Assembly: GCA_021464415.1 (NCBI GenBank)
Contig: CM038465.1
Span: 21,421,839 to 21,485,838 of the forward strand
Length of the DNA stretch: 64,000 nt
Direction of reading: 5' to 3'
From: Lonicera japonica
Taxonomy: Eukaryota; Streptophyta; Magnoliopsida; Dipsacales; Caprifoliaceae
The notes below the pieces were generated by a model, which worked only from the letters and a program-made list of their open reading frames with translations, searched no databases and was not told the DNA's origin. Below, in pieces: positions 11,166 through 21,356 of this stretch. Position 1 is the first letter of the stretch. Each line of letters opens with the position of its first letter. The position numbers were made by a program, and so were the translations under genes.

Positions 11166-11460
11166 TTTTACTGTATTTCACACTACGACAAGCTTGCCAT
11201 GTCCGGCAAAGACTTCTGTGGGAACGAGTTTGATGTTGTAAATCTCCCCATAGAACCCCTATGGAAAATATTCTCCCGCAACAAAATCTAGATTCCATTG
11301 CATCACAGGACGAGCAGACATTTCACCCTTCTCCACATAAGCCATAAGAGGCAAACAATAATCCACATGAACTCCTGCCTATAAATAGTCCGATGATGAC
11401 AAGTGGAGCAAAAATGTAGAGAAAGTGGTAAGGCAACAACCAAATATTAAATCTATATGT
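11166..11460 (+). pseudogene. Ulp1-like gene, exon 4 with the catalytic histidine segment
   Basis: The acceptor TTTCTTTTTACAG ends at 11165; the copia target duplication CTTTC is part of its pyrimidine tract. Phase 0 reading gives FYCISHYDKLAMSGKDFCG and FDVVNLPIEPLWKIFSRNKI, TAG (11289), then RHFTLLHISHKRQTIIHMNS, with His at 11319 where C48 enzymes have H[WF]xLL.xD. The Asp position of the family seems to be Asn here (IIHMNS). TAA follows at 11382 and another frame (DDKWSKNVEKVVRQQPNI) continues. The exon's 3' limit is uncertain. TGACAAGTGGAGCAAAAAT at 11397-11415 recurs at 12478-12496. Confidence 0.55.
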
Positions 11461-11554
11461 ACTAGATAGATTATGTGTTTTCAAGCTTAATACCCGACTC
11501 CATATATTTACCTTGGCCTTCTTAAAAAAAAAGGCAAACCATATTAAGTAGTGG

Positions 11555-12008
11555 ATGCATGACATCTGGCTTGGCGGCAAGTTCCAAACTCAAGCGAGCA
11601 TTGATCCTGAGAGGCCCTGCAAGCAAGTGTTTGATCAAGATGAAAACGACCCAAAAATTAGACATAAAGAGATGACCGCCAATGAAAGAAAAACGAGGCG
11701 GATGATCATCAACAAACAATTGAATTTTGAGGCATATACCTTTATCGAGGATGTCAACTGCCTGCAACAAATACCAGGATTGTAAGTAGCTCGGATATTC
11801 ATTGCTTATTTATTAGTAATTTTTTGGTAAATTATACTGTGGCATAATAAACCAAAAATTGGTTTTGGTTTTCAGGTCAGATTGTGGTGGGTTCATGCTT
11901 CACTTCATAAAATGCTTGGTTCAGGCGAAGAAGCCATCCCAAAAGGGAGGGACATTTTTCAGGAAGAACATACTCCTCAAATTCAGAACCCTTAGAGCAT
12001 CGGAGTGA
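11555..12008 (+). pseudogene. Ulp1-like gene, last two exons with the catalytic cysteine
   Basis: The frame open from 11555 to the donor GGATT|GTAAGT at 11782 contains a charged region (NERKTRRMIINKQLNFEAY) and ends VNCLQQIPGL. The last exon, after TTTTCAG, starts G-TCA-GAT-TGT and reads SDCGGFMLHFIKCLVQAKK to a TGA at 12006. The Gln about eight residues before DCG and the Cys itself fit the C48 oxyanion and nucleophile positions. These exons have no internal stop, unlike the upstream ones. Confidence 0.68.
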
Positions 12009-12471
12009 ACTATGTTGTTGTAAATGATTGTGGATGATGGTGTAAATGATTGGATAATTTTTATAATTTTTTAACAATTCACTCTTTTTGTAGTCTAGTT
12101 TTTTAGTTTTTGTTTGGATTACTTCCCTATTAATACTGTGGCCAGTAATCATGATTACTAGACACAGTAATTTGGAGTGTTACAGGGATACATGCCACAT
12201 GTAATTTAGAAAGATTATTGGCTCCAGTAATCTGGATTACAAGCCCCAGTAATCCAAATTACTGGCCTCAGTAATTCATTAGATGTGTTTTCAAAACATC
12301 AAATCAATAAATTCAAGAAAATCTATTGAATATGTGTGCGTGATTTAATTTGTTGAATTTTTTTGACCGTTTTTTAATTTATATTGTTGGTTGTGACTTT
12401 ACACATTCTTTTGCACCCTATTCTCAAATTTTATTCATTTCTCTGTGCCGTCCAGCACGGGTATACCCTAG
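12009..12471 (+). mobile_element. Palindrome array and Helitron-type 3' end
   Basis: About six copies of the GATTACTGG palindrome lie at 12117-12275. About 170 bases on, the sequence ends with a short hairpin GTGC-CGTCCA-GCAC (12445-12458), the palindrome GGGTATACCC, and TAG|T, giving CTAG at 12468-12471 followed by T. Helitrons end in a hairpin plus CTRR and insert between A and T, so this is a plausible Helitron 3' terminus. The matching 5' TC end was not located, and no Rep/helicase is present. Confidence 0.55.
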
Positions 12472-13117
12472 TGTATTTGACAAGTGGAGCAAAAATTAAG
12501 ATGGTTAAGTTATGATTGAAATCAGGAAGAAATACTTAAATATTAATTACTAATTTTCATTAGAGATAAAAGGAAAAAAAAAGAACAATATGTTAAAAAA
12601 CAAAAAAAAGAAGAAGAAACAATATGTTAAAAACAAAAAAAAAACGAAAAATTCAATTTTTATTCTTCTTCTTCTTCTTCTTCTTCTTCTTCTCTCTCTC
12701 CTCCGCCTTTACCATCTCACAGTTCCTCTTCCTCGCTTCCTCAAGCATCCCTCGCAACCTCTTCAAGCTCTTTTCAACTTTTGCCGCTTCAGTATCCCAA
12801 TCCTTCTTCATTTCATCAATAAAAATAAGATTTTGAAGGCTCATCACAGTGAAGTTGGATGGAGAATTTGGAGGAGATGAGTGGATGAAGCAAGAAAGTG
12901 AAAGTAGATAAAAATATAACATATTTGATGGTTGGTTTGATTTGTGAATGTCAATCATGTTTATATAGTAGTCTCTTAGAATATGAAGAGTTGTTACTTT
13001 GGATCACATGCGTGCATTCCAATTGTTATTATGATGGTTTTAATAAAAGCCGCAACAACTTTGGAAACTGAATACATGCATGCATTCAAATTACTACACC
13101 AGCCTTGGAAAGTGAAG
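12472..13117. other. Spacer with (CTT)n microsatellite, paralogous to 21185-21523
   Basis: A (TTC)n run lies at about 12663-12702. Bases 12570-12620 match 21190-21235 (ACAATATGTTAAAAAACAAA) and 12955-13117 match 21357-21520 (TCATGTTTATATAGTAGTC onward), so this is a second copy of the segment right of the tnp2 relic. The minus strand is open at 12653-12958 for about 100 codons; its middle, ATEAAK-like and Lys/Glu-rich (RLRGMLEEARKRNCEMVKAE), could be a coiled-coil fragment, but the reading depends on the microsatellite and I do not call a gene. Confidence 0.5.
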
Positions 13118-13515
13118 AGATTACTAGGTCCTTCTCTAATCCGGATTACTGGGCACAGTAATCCAAATTGCTGAAAAAGTAATGGATAATTACTGGCCCC
13201 AGTAATGGATAATTACTAGCACCAGTAATGGATTGTTGACTTCAGTAATTCATTACTGCAGCAACAAATTGGATTACTGGCACCGGTAATCCAGTTTACT
13301 GGACAAGCAACTTGGATTACTGGATTAGTTGTCCCATAAATGGATTACTCGCCTTAGAAATGGATTACTACATCTAGTAATTTGAATTACTGGAGCAAGT
13401 AATCTGGATTACTGGATTAGTTGTCTCATAAATGGATTACTCGCCTTAGAAATGGATTACTACATCTAGTAATTTGAATTACTGGGGCAAGTAATCTGGA
13501 TTACTGGCCCCATTA
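13118..13515. repeat. Largest GATTACTGG palindrome array, with a 92-bp tandem duplication
   Basis: About fourteen palindromic units, e.g. TTACTGGCCCCAGTAATGG near 13193 and GGATTACTGGCACCGGTAAT near 13272. A 92-bp block starting TGGATTAGTTGTCCCATAAA at 13321 is repeated at 13413 with few changes. The array ends about 150 bases from the stop codon of the tnp2 relic, on its 3' side. Confidence 0.8.
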
Positions 13516-13666
13516 ATTCTATAATTGCCTTGTTTCAGATTTCAGATATGAAAATAACATGCAAAAATTGAAAATAATAAAAAAAAGCATAGAAACAAAT
13601 ACAAACTGCAAACTAAAATTCATTTTGATCCTCATCTTCATCTTATTTATAGGAACATATAGAACA

Positions 13667-14387
13667 TCAATCGGAGTCATTATCATCATCTTGATCCTCA
13701 TCTTTATCTTCATCCTCATCACCACTTAAGAGATCATTGTTATACCCTTCTGCATCGTCTGAGTCGTAATTCTCGTCATAATCTCATCTTCGTCGGAGTT
13801 GTCATCTTCAAGAATATATATCCTCTATACTGAACTGAAGTCGATATATAAAGTAAATATGGGAATACATATCGCATCAGGTTCTTGATAGGGTTCTTGT
13901 ACTTCATACAGTGGAGTGGCAGTTGCGTCCCTTGCAAGTGTGGTCTCACTGTACATACCTCTATGTCACATCAAGTGGATGACTTTCCATCCCTCACCAG
14001 CCGACGGATCATTTATATATAATACTTGGCTTGACATCTTGGCAAGAATAAATGGAAGGTCGTGGTACCAACTAGTATTCGTGTTAACGGATAAAAGCCC
14101 ACGATCATACTTTGTGCTGCCAAGAAATTAGTGTCGGTGTTATACTACTTACACTTGAACAACACAACCGGCATGCCTTTCATATATCTTAGTTTGATGA
14201 CACCGTTTACGTCACACCGTGAATAAATGGTGCAACGCATAGGCCTAGATGCTAAAATCTGTACCTCCCGGTTATATTTAGGAGCACATTTACTATGCAG
14301 ATCGTGCATCTGCATAACAAAATATATGGAATATAAGTCAAATGCATGCGATAAATACAAGTAAGTTAAGGTTGAATATTTACCCAT
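13667..14387 (-). pseudogene. tnp2 DUF4216 region and acidic C-terminus
   Basis: LKLRYMKGMPVVLFKCK-like reading (KLRYMKGMPVVLFKCK) ends in a TAG where the family has Trp, then continues in frame with YNTDTNFLAAQSMIVGFYP. A frame change leads to WYHDLPFILAKMSSQVLYIN and DPSAGEGWKVIHL, the DUF4216 core (PFILA-QA-QVFYV-DP). A run of Asp/Glu codons follows (SGDEDEDKDEDQDDD near 13700) and ends at TGA 13669-13667. Acidic tails of this kind are common in tnp2 proteins. Confidence 0.82.
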
Positions 14388-14541
14388 TTAGGAAAATGGT
14401 CAAGAAACGACGCAATACGCTCCTCATCAGTCCCGTTTGGAGCTAGATCAACAAATTGATCTAGGTGAATGTCTATGTACCATTTTGCTTCGGTACAATT
14501 TTCCATCACACACCAGTAAGCCGTCGCAATTTCTACTCTCC

Positions 14542-14974
14542 TCAGGCCACAAATGAGATGTTCCACCGAGGTGCCTCTAGAATGATTTCATCACTCGCGT
14601 TAGGATCATCGAGAAAGTTATTGATGTAAGTCACACACTTGTGCATGATGTTTCGCTCGGAAATACACCCCTCTGGGTAACGCTTGTTTTCGACATCTTT
14701 CTTGAATTTATCAAGTTGCCTATAAAATTGCATAGTTATATAGTAGGGAAATAAATAATTATAAACAGTGAAAAATAATTCATACCTTTCAGTGGAAAAC
14801 ATCCAGGTATAATGTACGGGACCGGTGAGCAGGACCTGTTCCGGTAGGTGGATGCAGAGATGGACTATGATGGTAAAAAAAGCTAGTGGAAAGATCATCT
14901 CCAGCTTGCAGAGAATCATGACAATATTGCTCTACATCTGGAGGACATCTGATTTCCTTAACTCCCGAGCGCAT
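14542..14974 (-). pseudogene. tnp2 DUF4218 region
   Basis: MILCKLEMIFPLAFFTIIVH followed by TGPVHYTWMFSTERY is the DUF4218 signature (ILCKLE-IFPP-FFD--VHL, GPV---WMYP-ER). The end, NKRYPEGCISERNI, matches the ARPEGSIAEGYI-like motif. A stretch FFTVYNYLFPYYITMQFY between WMF..ERY and DKFKKDVENKRYPEG looks like an intron read through (AT-rich, about 75 bases near 14720-14785). Confidence 0.85.
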
Positions 14975-15060
14975 ATCATCTTGAAGAATCTGGGCAACTC
15001 AATTAGCGCGTTGGCGACGTGACTTTCCAAATATGGCCAGATGACCACCGAAAGAATATG

Positions 15061-16843
15061 CTAAAACATGACATGGCAGTCGTGAGTCTTTAGTCTGTAA
15101 AACTTTTTATCAGAGACTTTGACCTTATTCATTAGGCTTTCGGTATAACCTCTTGGATACTTAACAGCAGCAATATAATCAAATATAGCCCTCTGATCCC
15201 TAAGTAGAACTGTGTAATCAGCCTGAGGCAGCGACACTTTGCCTGACGGCCCTTTCTTTGCCCAGAGCTTGCTGCGTATGCCCATCTTCTCTAGAGTTGT
15301 GCGAGATTTCTCATAATCCTTAATCTTTCCATCAAGACATAGACTAGTGCCGAATATGTTGTCACAAACGATTTTTTCGATGTTCATGACATCTAATGCA
15401 TGTCTCACACTAGATGTAGTCTAGTAAGGCAGTTCCGAGAATATATTGATGTGAGTCCAACATAGTCTCTTTTTAGGTGCTTGAAAAGGTGGATGCAAAC
15501 TCATTAAAACTTAATCGAAATTACAAACTCAATACAACATCATGTATTAAGAGGCGTACCTGTTTGAAGTCATTATGCGGATGCGTCGATTGAAGAGGGT
15601 ATGAATGCTTAATGGTCGCTTCATAAAACTGTCTTGCAGACATAGTTGGTAGGGCAATTCTGAACTCTTGCTTACCATTAAACGCTGTTGGCCTCGTCCG
15701 ATAGTGGTGATCTAAGGGTAGCCATCACGCGCGCCTTGGTACGACATTCTTCCATTATTGTGCACTGCATCAATATTGTCCAAAGATATGGGACATGCCT
15801 TGTCCTCTTTCGTCTGAATGCCTCCCTTATGTTGAATGCCTCTTCACCGTATCAATCCCAAGTCGGTACTCTCGTCTCCCACAACATTTTAAGCTCCTCG
15901 ATCATCAGTCTCATAAACACATTGAGACATTTTCTTGGAGACTTGGGGGCCGAATACAAGCATCACTAGCATGTTAAACTCTTTATTCATACAAGACGAT
16001 GGAGGTAAATTATAAGGCATTGCAATAACAGACCAAGCATTGTACAGCACGGCCATAGACCCATAGGGGTTGAACCCATCGGATGCTAGAGCGAGGCGCA
16101 CGTTTCTGATATCTGATGCAAATTGCGGATGTGACCTAAAAATGACAAGACAAAATTCAATACTCGAATATATAAATATTTTATTAATTATTGTATATAT
16201 ATATACAAATACAAACTGTAAATATATACTTCACTTGTCAAAAATCCTTCCATGCTTCCCCATCCACTGGTTGTCTCAAAAATTTAGGATCTTTTGTTGT
16301 TCTTTCCCCGTGCCACCGCATTTCCTTTGTAGTGCGTTTGGACATGTGTAGACGGTGCAACCTCGATGCCAAAGGGAAGTACCGAACAGTCTTTCGGCCA
16401 ATCCGCTTAACACTGCCTGTATCATCTTGTTCCCATCTCGACTCACCGCAAATGGGACATTGATCTAGATATGTATCCTCTTTGTAAAGCAAGAAGCAAC
16501 CATAGTAACAAGCGTGGATCACCTCATAACCCATGCCGATTTTCTTCAAGGTCTTTTTTGCAGCTATGTGTTCGGGTTTTTGTTTCATTTGGGTAATAGA
16601 TAATTCATTTTTGCAGCCCACTTGTTGAAGGCCTTATCTATCATATTGCAACTCTGCTTCAGTTGCAACGCTCTAAGCATAGAGCACAACGCAATCACTT
16701 TACAACCCTTGTACAATGGAGTTATTGCTTTGTCTAAGAGACGCTGATATAACATCATATTTTCTTTGACAACTGGATCAGCTTGAAATACAGTATCAAT
16801 GCTATGGGGATTGTGGATGATACGATTCACGGAAGGGAAAAAC
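15061..16843 (-). pseudogene. tnp2 transposase core
   Basis: Blocks in order: LYQRLLDKAITPLYKGCK (near 16740), ITQMKQKPEHIAAKKTLKKI (near 16580), CYYGCFLLYKEDTYLDQCPI (near 16500), RYFPLASRLHRLHMS (near 16360), RLALASDGFNPYGSMAVLYN and PYNLPPSSCMNKEFNM (16101-15990), and DVMNIEKIVCDNIFGTSL with KTHDCHVMF (15395-15064). All are close to hallmark segments of the tnp2 family, such as LGLASDGFNPFG and HDCHVL. The pieces lie in different frames, with poorly readable sequence between 15420 and 15880, so several indels or introns intervene. Confidence 0.92.
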
Positions 16844-19360
16844 TATAACACCCGATTTCCTTATCGCCTGCAAATCACGACCCATATCGCGTATAAGACA
16901 GAATTTGGCCTTGGATAGCCAAATTGGGTTCTGGAAAGGTTGGTATGGTTCGGAAACTTCAAATAAGTCATATTAAGTTATTTAAGTGTGTGATAATGAT
17001 CATAAGTTATTTCGGGTTGCTCAGACGAAAATCGGCTCGAAAATCATAAGTTTCGGTCCTACGCGATTAATGGTTTTTACCCAATTTTGAAAGACCATAT
17101 CTTCTTCATATGAACTCCAAATGAGTCCCCATTTTAGGCCACGTCTTCATCTCAAATCCCTCTACAATTTTCATGTTTTGGCCGAGACCCAATTCCAACT
17201 CCTTGATGCCCAAAAGTGGGTGCGAAGTCGAGTTGTTGACCAAAAACTGAAGGAGGCCTAAATATAACCATGTAGTCGACTACATGGCAGTTGGGGGAGT
17301 CGACTACATCGGGCTGGCGAGGTTTTTTTATATATTTCTTCATCTCCTTTCTTCCTCATTTCATCCCTACCATTATAGAGCCTTTAGAGAGAGAAAGAGG
17401 GGCGAATTTGAGGGGCTTAAGAGGGATCATTCAAGTCTTCTTATCCCACAACAAATCCATGCCATCATCATCATCTTCATCATCAATTTCATCTTCTTCC
17501 TTCTTTAATTGCCATGGCTAGGGTTTCTGAGCTTAAATTGGGGATTTTCGCATCTACGCGGTTTTGGCTCGATTCTTCCACAATACTTCGAGGGATTGAC
17601 CCTCTTAAGGTGGGTAAAATAGTATTTAAACTTCTTTTCAAGTGATTATAACATATTTACACCAAATCAAGCAGAACCTAGGTTTTCTACTCAAAGTTGC
17701 ATATGCATGGGGCTTGGGTCAATTTCTTTGGGTATTTTTGATAGATTTACATCATATATGACATCAATAACTATTTTAGACAAAAAGCCCTATATACGCT
17801 TACATATGATGTCATATATGGGATTTAAAGTATATTTCGGATAAAGTTACATATATTGGTGCTATTGTTGTTGTATTTTAAGCTATGAACTGCATTTATG
17901 AGATTTTTTACTTACCTAGCCAGTCCGTAAGTATGCTGGTCAAATACATATATATGTTTTGAATAAATTAAGTCTTTAAATCATATTGGGAGGCTAATTG
18001 GGAACTCGTATACATTATTTTATTGTATTAGACTTGGCTTGGGGCCAAATTGATGAAAACATGTGAAACTCCCAAATTAAGGATTTTTTTGGTTTCCTTT
18101 ATTAATTGACGGACTTGGCGGATCTTGTACAACCTCAACAACAATACCACTACGTGTTTTACGAAGTGTATAAGTACCCATAACCTGGATGGATATATAT
18201 ATACGAGTTATACGAATATACGTGGAATATATGTATTTACATATTTGTACATGTTGGATCCTATATTTTTATGATTTCATTGATTTGATGTATTTATTAT
18301 TATTTGGTATTAACTATCGGATAGCCACACCGTTCGTACTAGATAGATGGTTATTACCTGTAGCGTATAGCCTTGGTGGCTACGTGAGGATTATTGTAGC
18401 GTATAGCCTTGGTGGCTACGTGAGGATTATTGTAGCGTGCGCCTTTATGGCTGCGTAAGGTAGCGTATGCCTGTGTGGACCTGGTAGGTGGTCCCTGCCT
18501 TGGGGGCAGAAGAAACCGAGTTGCCGGCTATCTCTGTGCACAGTAGATGTATGAAAATCCTAGACGTGAGTATGATATATGTGATTGATGTGATAGATCT
18601 AGTCACGGTGCTGTGGCATATACAGTATGATGATTTATATATACATGTATTGCTTTTCTTATACTTTGGGTTGGGGACATTATATATACATATTCCACAA
18701 AAAAATTTCCTTGTATTGGCTGCTTCAGGAATGTACTATATAAGTATGTATTTACAGTTGTATATACAAAAGACATGTATTCTACCCTGAGGAAATTTAT
18801 TACGGAGAAGCAGCACATAAACTATTTTCATTATAATACATGGCATGGCATGCATGATTTCCAACCTATTTTCTTATACAAATCCTTATAGTTCCCATTG
18901 AGCCCGTTTGGCTCACTCCCATTTTCCAAATAGTTTTGCAGGTGTTTCTCGGGGACGGTACTCTTACGGATTCTAGTTAGCTTTGATGGCCGGTTGCCAG
19001 AGTCTTTAGGAAGAGACTTACATTATATAGCTTAAACTATGATCTATTTATGTATTGGATTTTCATATGTATATTTTCTGTGAGATTGGGACCTCGTTGG
19101 AGGCGTTGTACAAACATTTTTATATAAATGTGGAGTATCGATTGTAAATAAATTTATTTATATCTTACGACAGGTTTTGGTTTACCATACGAATGAACTC
19201 CACATGCCAGATTTCATTTTTAAATGTGTTAAATGCTTGTACATGTTTTTGGTATATAAAATTTTAAATTTTACTACTTCATACCCGTCGTCGCGTACGA
19301 CTCCGTGGCTAATTGGGTCCCGGAGGTATAATCCTCTAAACGGGATTTCGGGGCGTCACA
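16844..19360 (+). repeat. Family-A gypsy solo LTR inside tnp2 (2,517 bp)
   Basis: Starts TATAACACCCGATTTCC (expected TG is TA here) and ends TTTCGGGGCGTCACA. The flanks AAAAC at 16839-16843 and 19361-19365 are a perfect 5-bp duplication, so this is a solo LTR left by LTR-LTR recombination. A TATA-like stretch lies at about 17329 followed by a CT-rich leader and AGAGAGAGAAAGAGG. Three copies of the phrase GCGTATAGCCTTGGTGGCTA-like sequence are seen near 18362-18425. Open frames inside have no known domain. Confidence 0.95.
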
Positions 19361-19365
19361 AAAAC

Positions 19366-19605
19366 ATCTTGCACGAATGTTACTAAGTACCATAAGGTAT
19401 ATAACGGCATTATATCATTACTGGTCAAGTGGGCATATATTTCATCCAAGCTGAGCCGTGTGCCCATGTTGTAACACCGTTTGCAAGGACACAGATACAA
19501 TCCCGTCGCACTATTGTCATTCTCTCGTAGAAACGTGCAGAAATTCATTATTTCTACAATGAATTGCGTTGAACCTCTTGAGCATTTCATCCAAGATTTC
19601 TCCAT
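19366..19605 (-). pseudogene. tnp2 N-terminal Transpos_assoc domain
   Basis: ATG at 19605-19603 gives MEKSWMKCSRGSTQFIVEIM, the usual MDKSWM-type start of plant tnp2 proteins. A Cys cluster YLCPCKRCYN (C-x-C-x2-C) and a downstream His (EIYAHL) fit the Transpos_assoc zinc-binding region. Upstream in-frame Met codons at 19650 have no family support. The open frame ends where the solo LTR begins. Confidence 0.85.
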
Positions 19606-20330
19606 TTTCACTGTTATATAACATATATATTTTAAACAATAAATATACATTTTTTAACAATAAACATATATTTTCAAATCTAGAAATCAACAAATTTATA
19701 CTAAAATATTAGCATTAACTATCAATAATACTAACGAATAGATCAAATAGGGGCAACAACTAACAACAAGATCATATATTCAACAACAAATATACATTTT
19801 CTACACAAATCTCAACATATTTTAAACAATAAATATATATTTTCAAATCTAGAAATTTACAAATTTATACTAAAATATTACCATCCACTATCGATAATAC
19901 TAACCAAGAGATCAAATAGGGGCAGCAACTAACAACAAGATTATATATTCAACAACAAATATACATTTTTTATAAAAATCTCAACATATTTTAAAATACA
20001 CAAATTACTTAAAAATTAATATTAATAAGAGATAAAGTACCTAAAGATCAAAAAAACCTTTAATGAGGGAAATGATGTTGATTTTCAACTTCAAATCTCC
20101 AAAATCGCCCAAAAATCACTCCAAAACCTTCAAATCCCGAAAATGGAAGAGCTGCTACTATTTGAAGATGAAAAGAACTTTAGGCAACGTAAGTACTTAC
20201 GTCGCCTAAATTGACAAGTCATTCCTAGGCGACGTATATGTTTCTTCGTCATCTATGTTTATCCTAGGCAACGAAATATATTGAATACGTCTAGAAGCCA
20301 AGTTATTAATTGGCGGTTAGGGGTTTAGCC
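19606..20330. repeat. Subterminal-type region upstream of tnp2
   Basis: A segment of about 169 bp is present twice in tandem (GATCAAATAGGGGCA at 19741 and 19910). Downstream, 20165-20290 has several copies of AGGCGACGTA / TACGTCGCCT in both directions, including the near-perfect inverted pair GGCAACGTAAGTACTTACGT then CGCC. Short inverted motifs next to the transposase start are what CACTA subterminal repeats look like. The block 19999-20300 recurs at 21579-21935. Confidence 0.6.
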
Positions 20331-20489
20331 ACATGGCAGCGCGGGACAGGCGGGTAATGTTTTCCAAAGAATCACGTCGTTTTAAAATTAATAACTTATC
20401 TCAAAAACCATCGCTTGCATTGCTATAAGTAACCCCTTCCATTCTATGAATTTTTCATATTTCTCATCACTTTTCTAATACCACTATCG

Positions 20490-20654
20490 ATGGATAATGT
20501 TTCAGATGCTAACAGTTCTTATAGACCTCCAGTGACTCCTAGTGTAGCTGATAACCTTGATCAATCGAAAATACATGTTTACCCATGTATTTCTTTGAAT
20601 CAAGGATTTAACATCCAAAAAGCTGGTGGTTTATTTCCCATCTTCTGGTCATAA
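20490..20654 (+). CDS. Unidentified 54-codon open frame, possible captured exon
   Basis: ATG 20490 opens MDNVSDANSSYRPPVTPSVA and continues through DNLDQSKIHVYPCISLNQGF to TAA at 20652. The composition (Ser, Pro, Asn, Asp rich) looks more like a protein than the AT-rich surroundings. I recognise no family. It lies between the tnp2 upstream region and Helitron-type 3' ends, so a captured host exon is one explanation; chance is another. Confidence 0.3.
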   Translation: MDNVSDANSSYRPPVTPSVADNLDQSKIHVYPCISLNQGFNIQKAGGLFPIFWS

Positions 20655-21040
20655 AATGTCCCATCTGTGTGATCTCCCCTCCCTTTTTTCTTCGTCCTCC
20701 TTAAGGACTTCCTGGATTGACTCCATCTTGTGGATCTGGGGTTTCTAGGGAGTTTCACTTTTTGGGGCTCGTTGTCAGGTTGCCCTTAACATCGCAGTCA
20801 CCATCTAAGGGGGAATGACCCATCTCTTTTTGTATTTCTTGCTTTGAATATGTAATCAGAGCCCTCTCTTTTTGTATTTCGTGCTTTGAATATGTAATCA
20901 GTTAGATATCAAAGTCCTGCCCTTGTAATTTTACTTTCATCAATGAAAAATAAGTTGTTTCTCTATATCTCATCTTATACACCATTTATTTTCATTTGTC
21001 GCTGTTGTATGAATGCTTAAATTTAGTTACAATGTTAACA
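20655..21040. other. Unassigned spacer with a ~41-bp tandem duplication
   Basis: CTCTTTTTGTATTTCTTGCT at 20824 is repeated about 41 bases on with the same continuation to GAATATGTAATCAG. The rest is CT-rich and then AT-rich. It resembles a 3' untranslated region more than coding sequence, but nothing specific supports that. Confidence 0.4.
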
Positions 21041-21184
21041 AAAACTTGGATAACTGGCCTTGGTAATGCATTACTAGCCCCAGTAATCAAAATTATTGGC
21101 CCCAGTAATCTATTTGTAAGAGTTAAGTAAAATATTGACCTTTGGATGTGATTTTATTGTCCTGTTGGCACGGGCAAACCCTAG
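21041..21184 (+). mobile_element. Helitron-type 3' end with two or three GATTACTGG palindromes
   Basis: Palindromic units at 21050-21110 precede a weak hairpin (GTCC-TGTTG-GCAC form, 21159-21171), GGGCAAACC and CTAG|T with CTAG at 21181-21184. The ending has the same plan as 12445-12471 and 21331-21356. Confidence 0.45.
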
Positions 21185-21330
21185 TACGTTAAAAAAAGAC
21201 CAATATGTTAAAAAACAAAAACAAAAAATCAAATTTTCATCACTGGCTTTATCTTTTATTTCTAAAAAAATGAATTGTCATTGTTAGTTTACTTTGTAGT
21301 TTCGTTCATAATTACATAATTAATGCCGCA

Positions 21331-21356
21331 GTGCCATCGGCACGGGTTACCCCTAG
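21331..21356 (+). mobile_element. Helitron 3' terminus supported by a paralogous empty site
   Basis: Hairpin GTGCC-ATC-GGCAC (21331-21343), then GGGTTACCC and CTAG at 21353-21356, followed by T. The sequence right of it, TCATGTTTATATAGTAGTC, also occurs at 12955 but is preceded there by unrelated sequence ending in A, just as expected for an uninserted A|T target. The 5' end is not located; the element could be short (starting after 21184) or include more of the left flank. Confidence 0.6.

Larger units (their letters stand above)
1293..12008 (+). pseudogene. Ulp1-like (peptidase C48) gene, decayed, interrupted by a copia element
   Basis: Exons readable in one phase are 1293-1966, 2055-2151, 2517-2603, 11166 to about 11460, an exon ending at 11781 and 11876-12008, with GT...AG junctions. 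The C-terminal part has the C48 cysteine motif SDCGGFMLHFIKCL preceded by a Gln pair (LQQIPGL), and exon 4 has a histidine segment RHFTLLHI. Ulp1 enzymes remove SUMO or related modifiers; plant Mutator and CACTA transposons often carry such genes. In-frame stops at 1866, 1908, 2526, 2544, 11289 and 11382, mostly explicable as CAA/CAG to TAA/TAG, make it inactive. An 8.5-kb copia element occupies intron 3. It faces the tnp2 relic (stop at 13667) tail to tail. It is more likely transposon-borne than a host gene, because it shares palindromic repeats with that relic. Confidence 0.72.
13667..19605 (-). pseudogene. tnp2: CACTA (En/Spm) tnp2-type transposase, split by a solo LTR
   Basis: The order from 19605 downward is that of plant TNP2 proteins: Transpos_assoc N-terminus, tnp2 core, DUF4218, DUF4216, acidic tail. 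This enzyme cuts CACTA transposon ends. The 2.5-kb solo LTR at 16844-19360 sits inside the coding region; the flanks share its target duplication AAAAC, and without it the frame is open across the junction (FVQDVF then PSVNRII). Further decay: frame changes between most blocks and stops such as TAG at the Trp of VVLFKCKW. Introns may account for some breaks. I could not find CACTA/TAGTG termini with confidence. Its stop faces that of the Ulp1-like gene 1.66 kb away. Confidence 0.9.

Noticed and set aside
12590..12880. Plus-strand Lys/Leu-rich frame
   Set aside because: Caused by A-rich sequence followed by (CTT)n.
13916..14131. Plus-strand 71-codon protein
   Set aside because: Antisense to the DUF4216 segment of tnp2, which has the convincing motifs.
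1..19360. LTRs at 1-993 and 16844-19360 as a pair flanking one element
   Set aside because: The second has its own perfect AAAAC duplication, and the DNA between is Ulp1-like, copia and tnp2 rather than gypsy interior.
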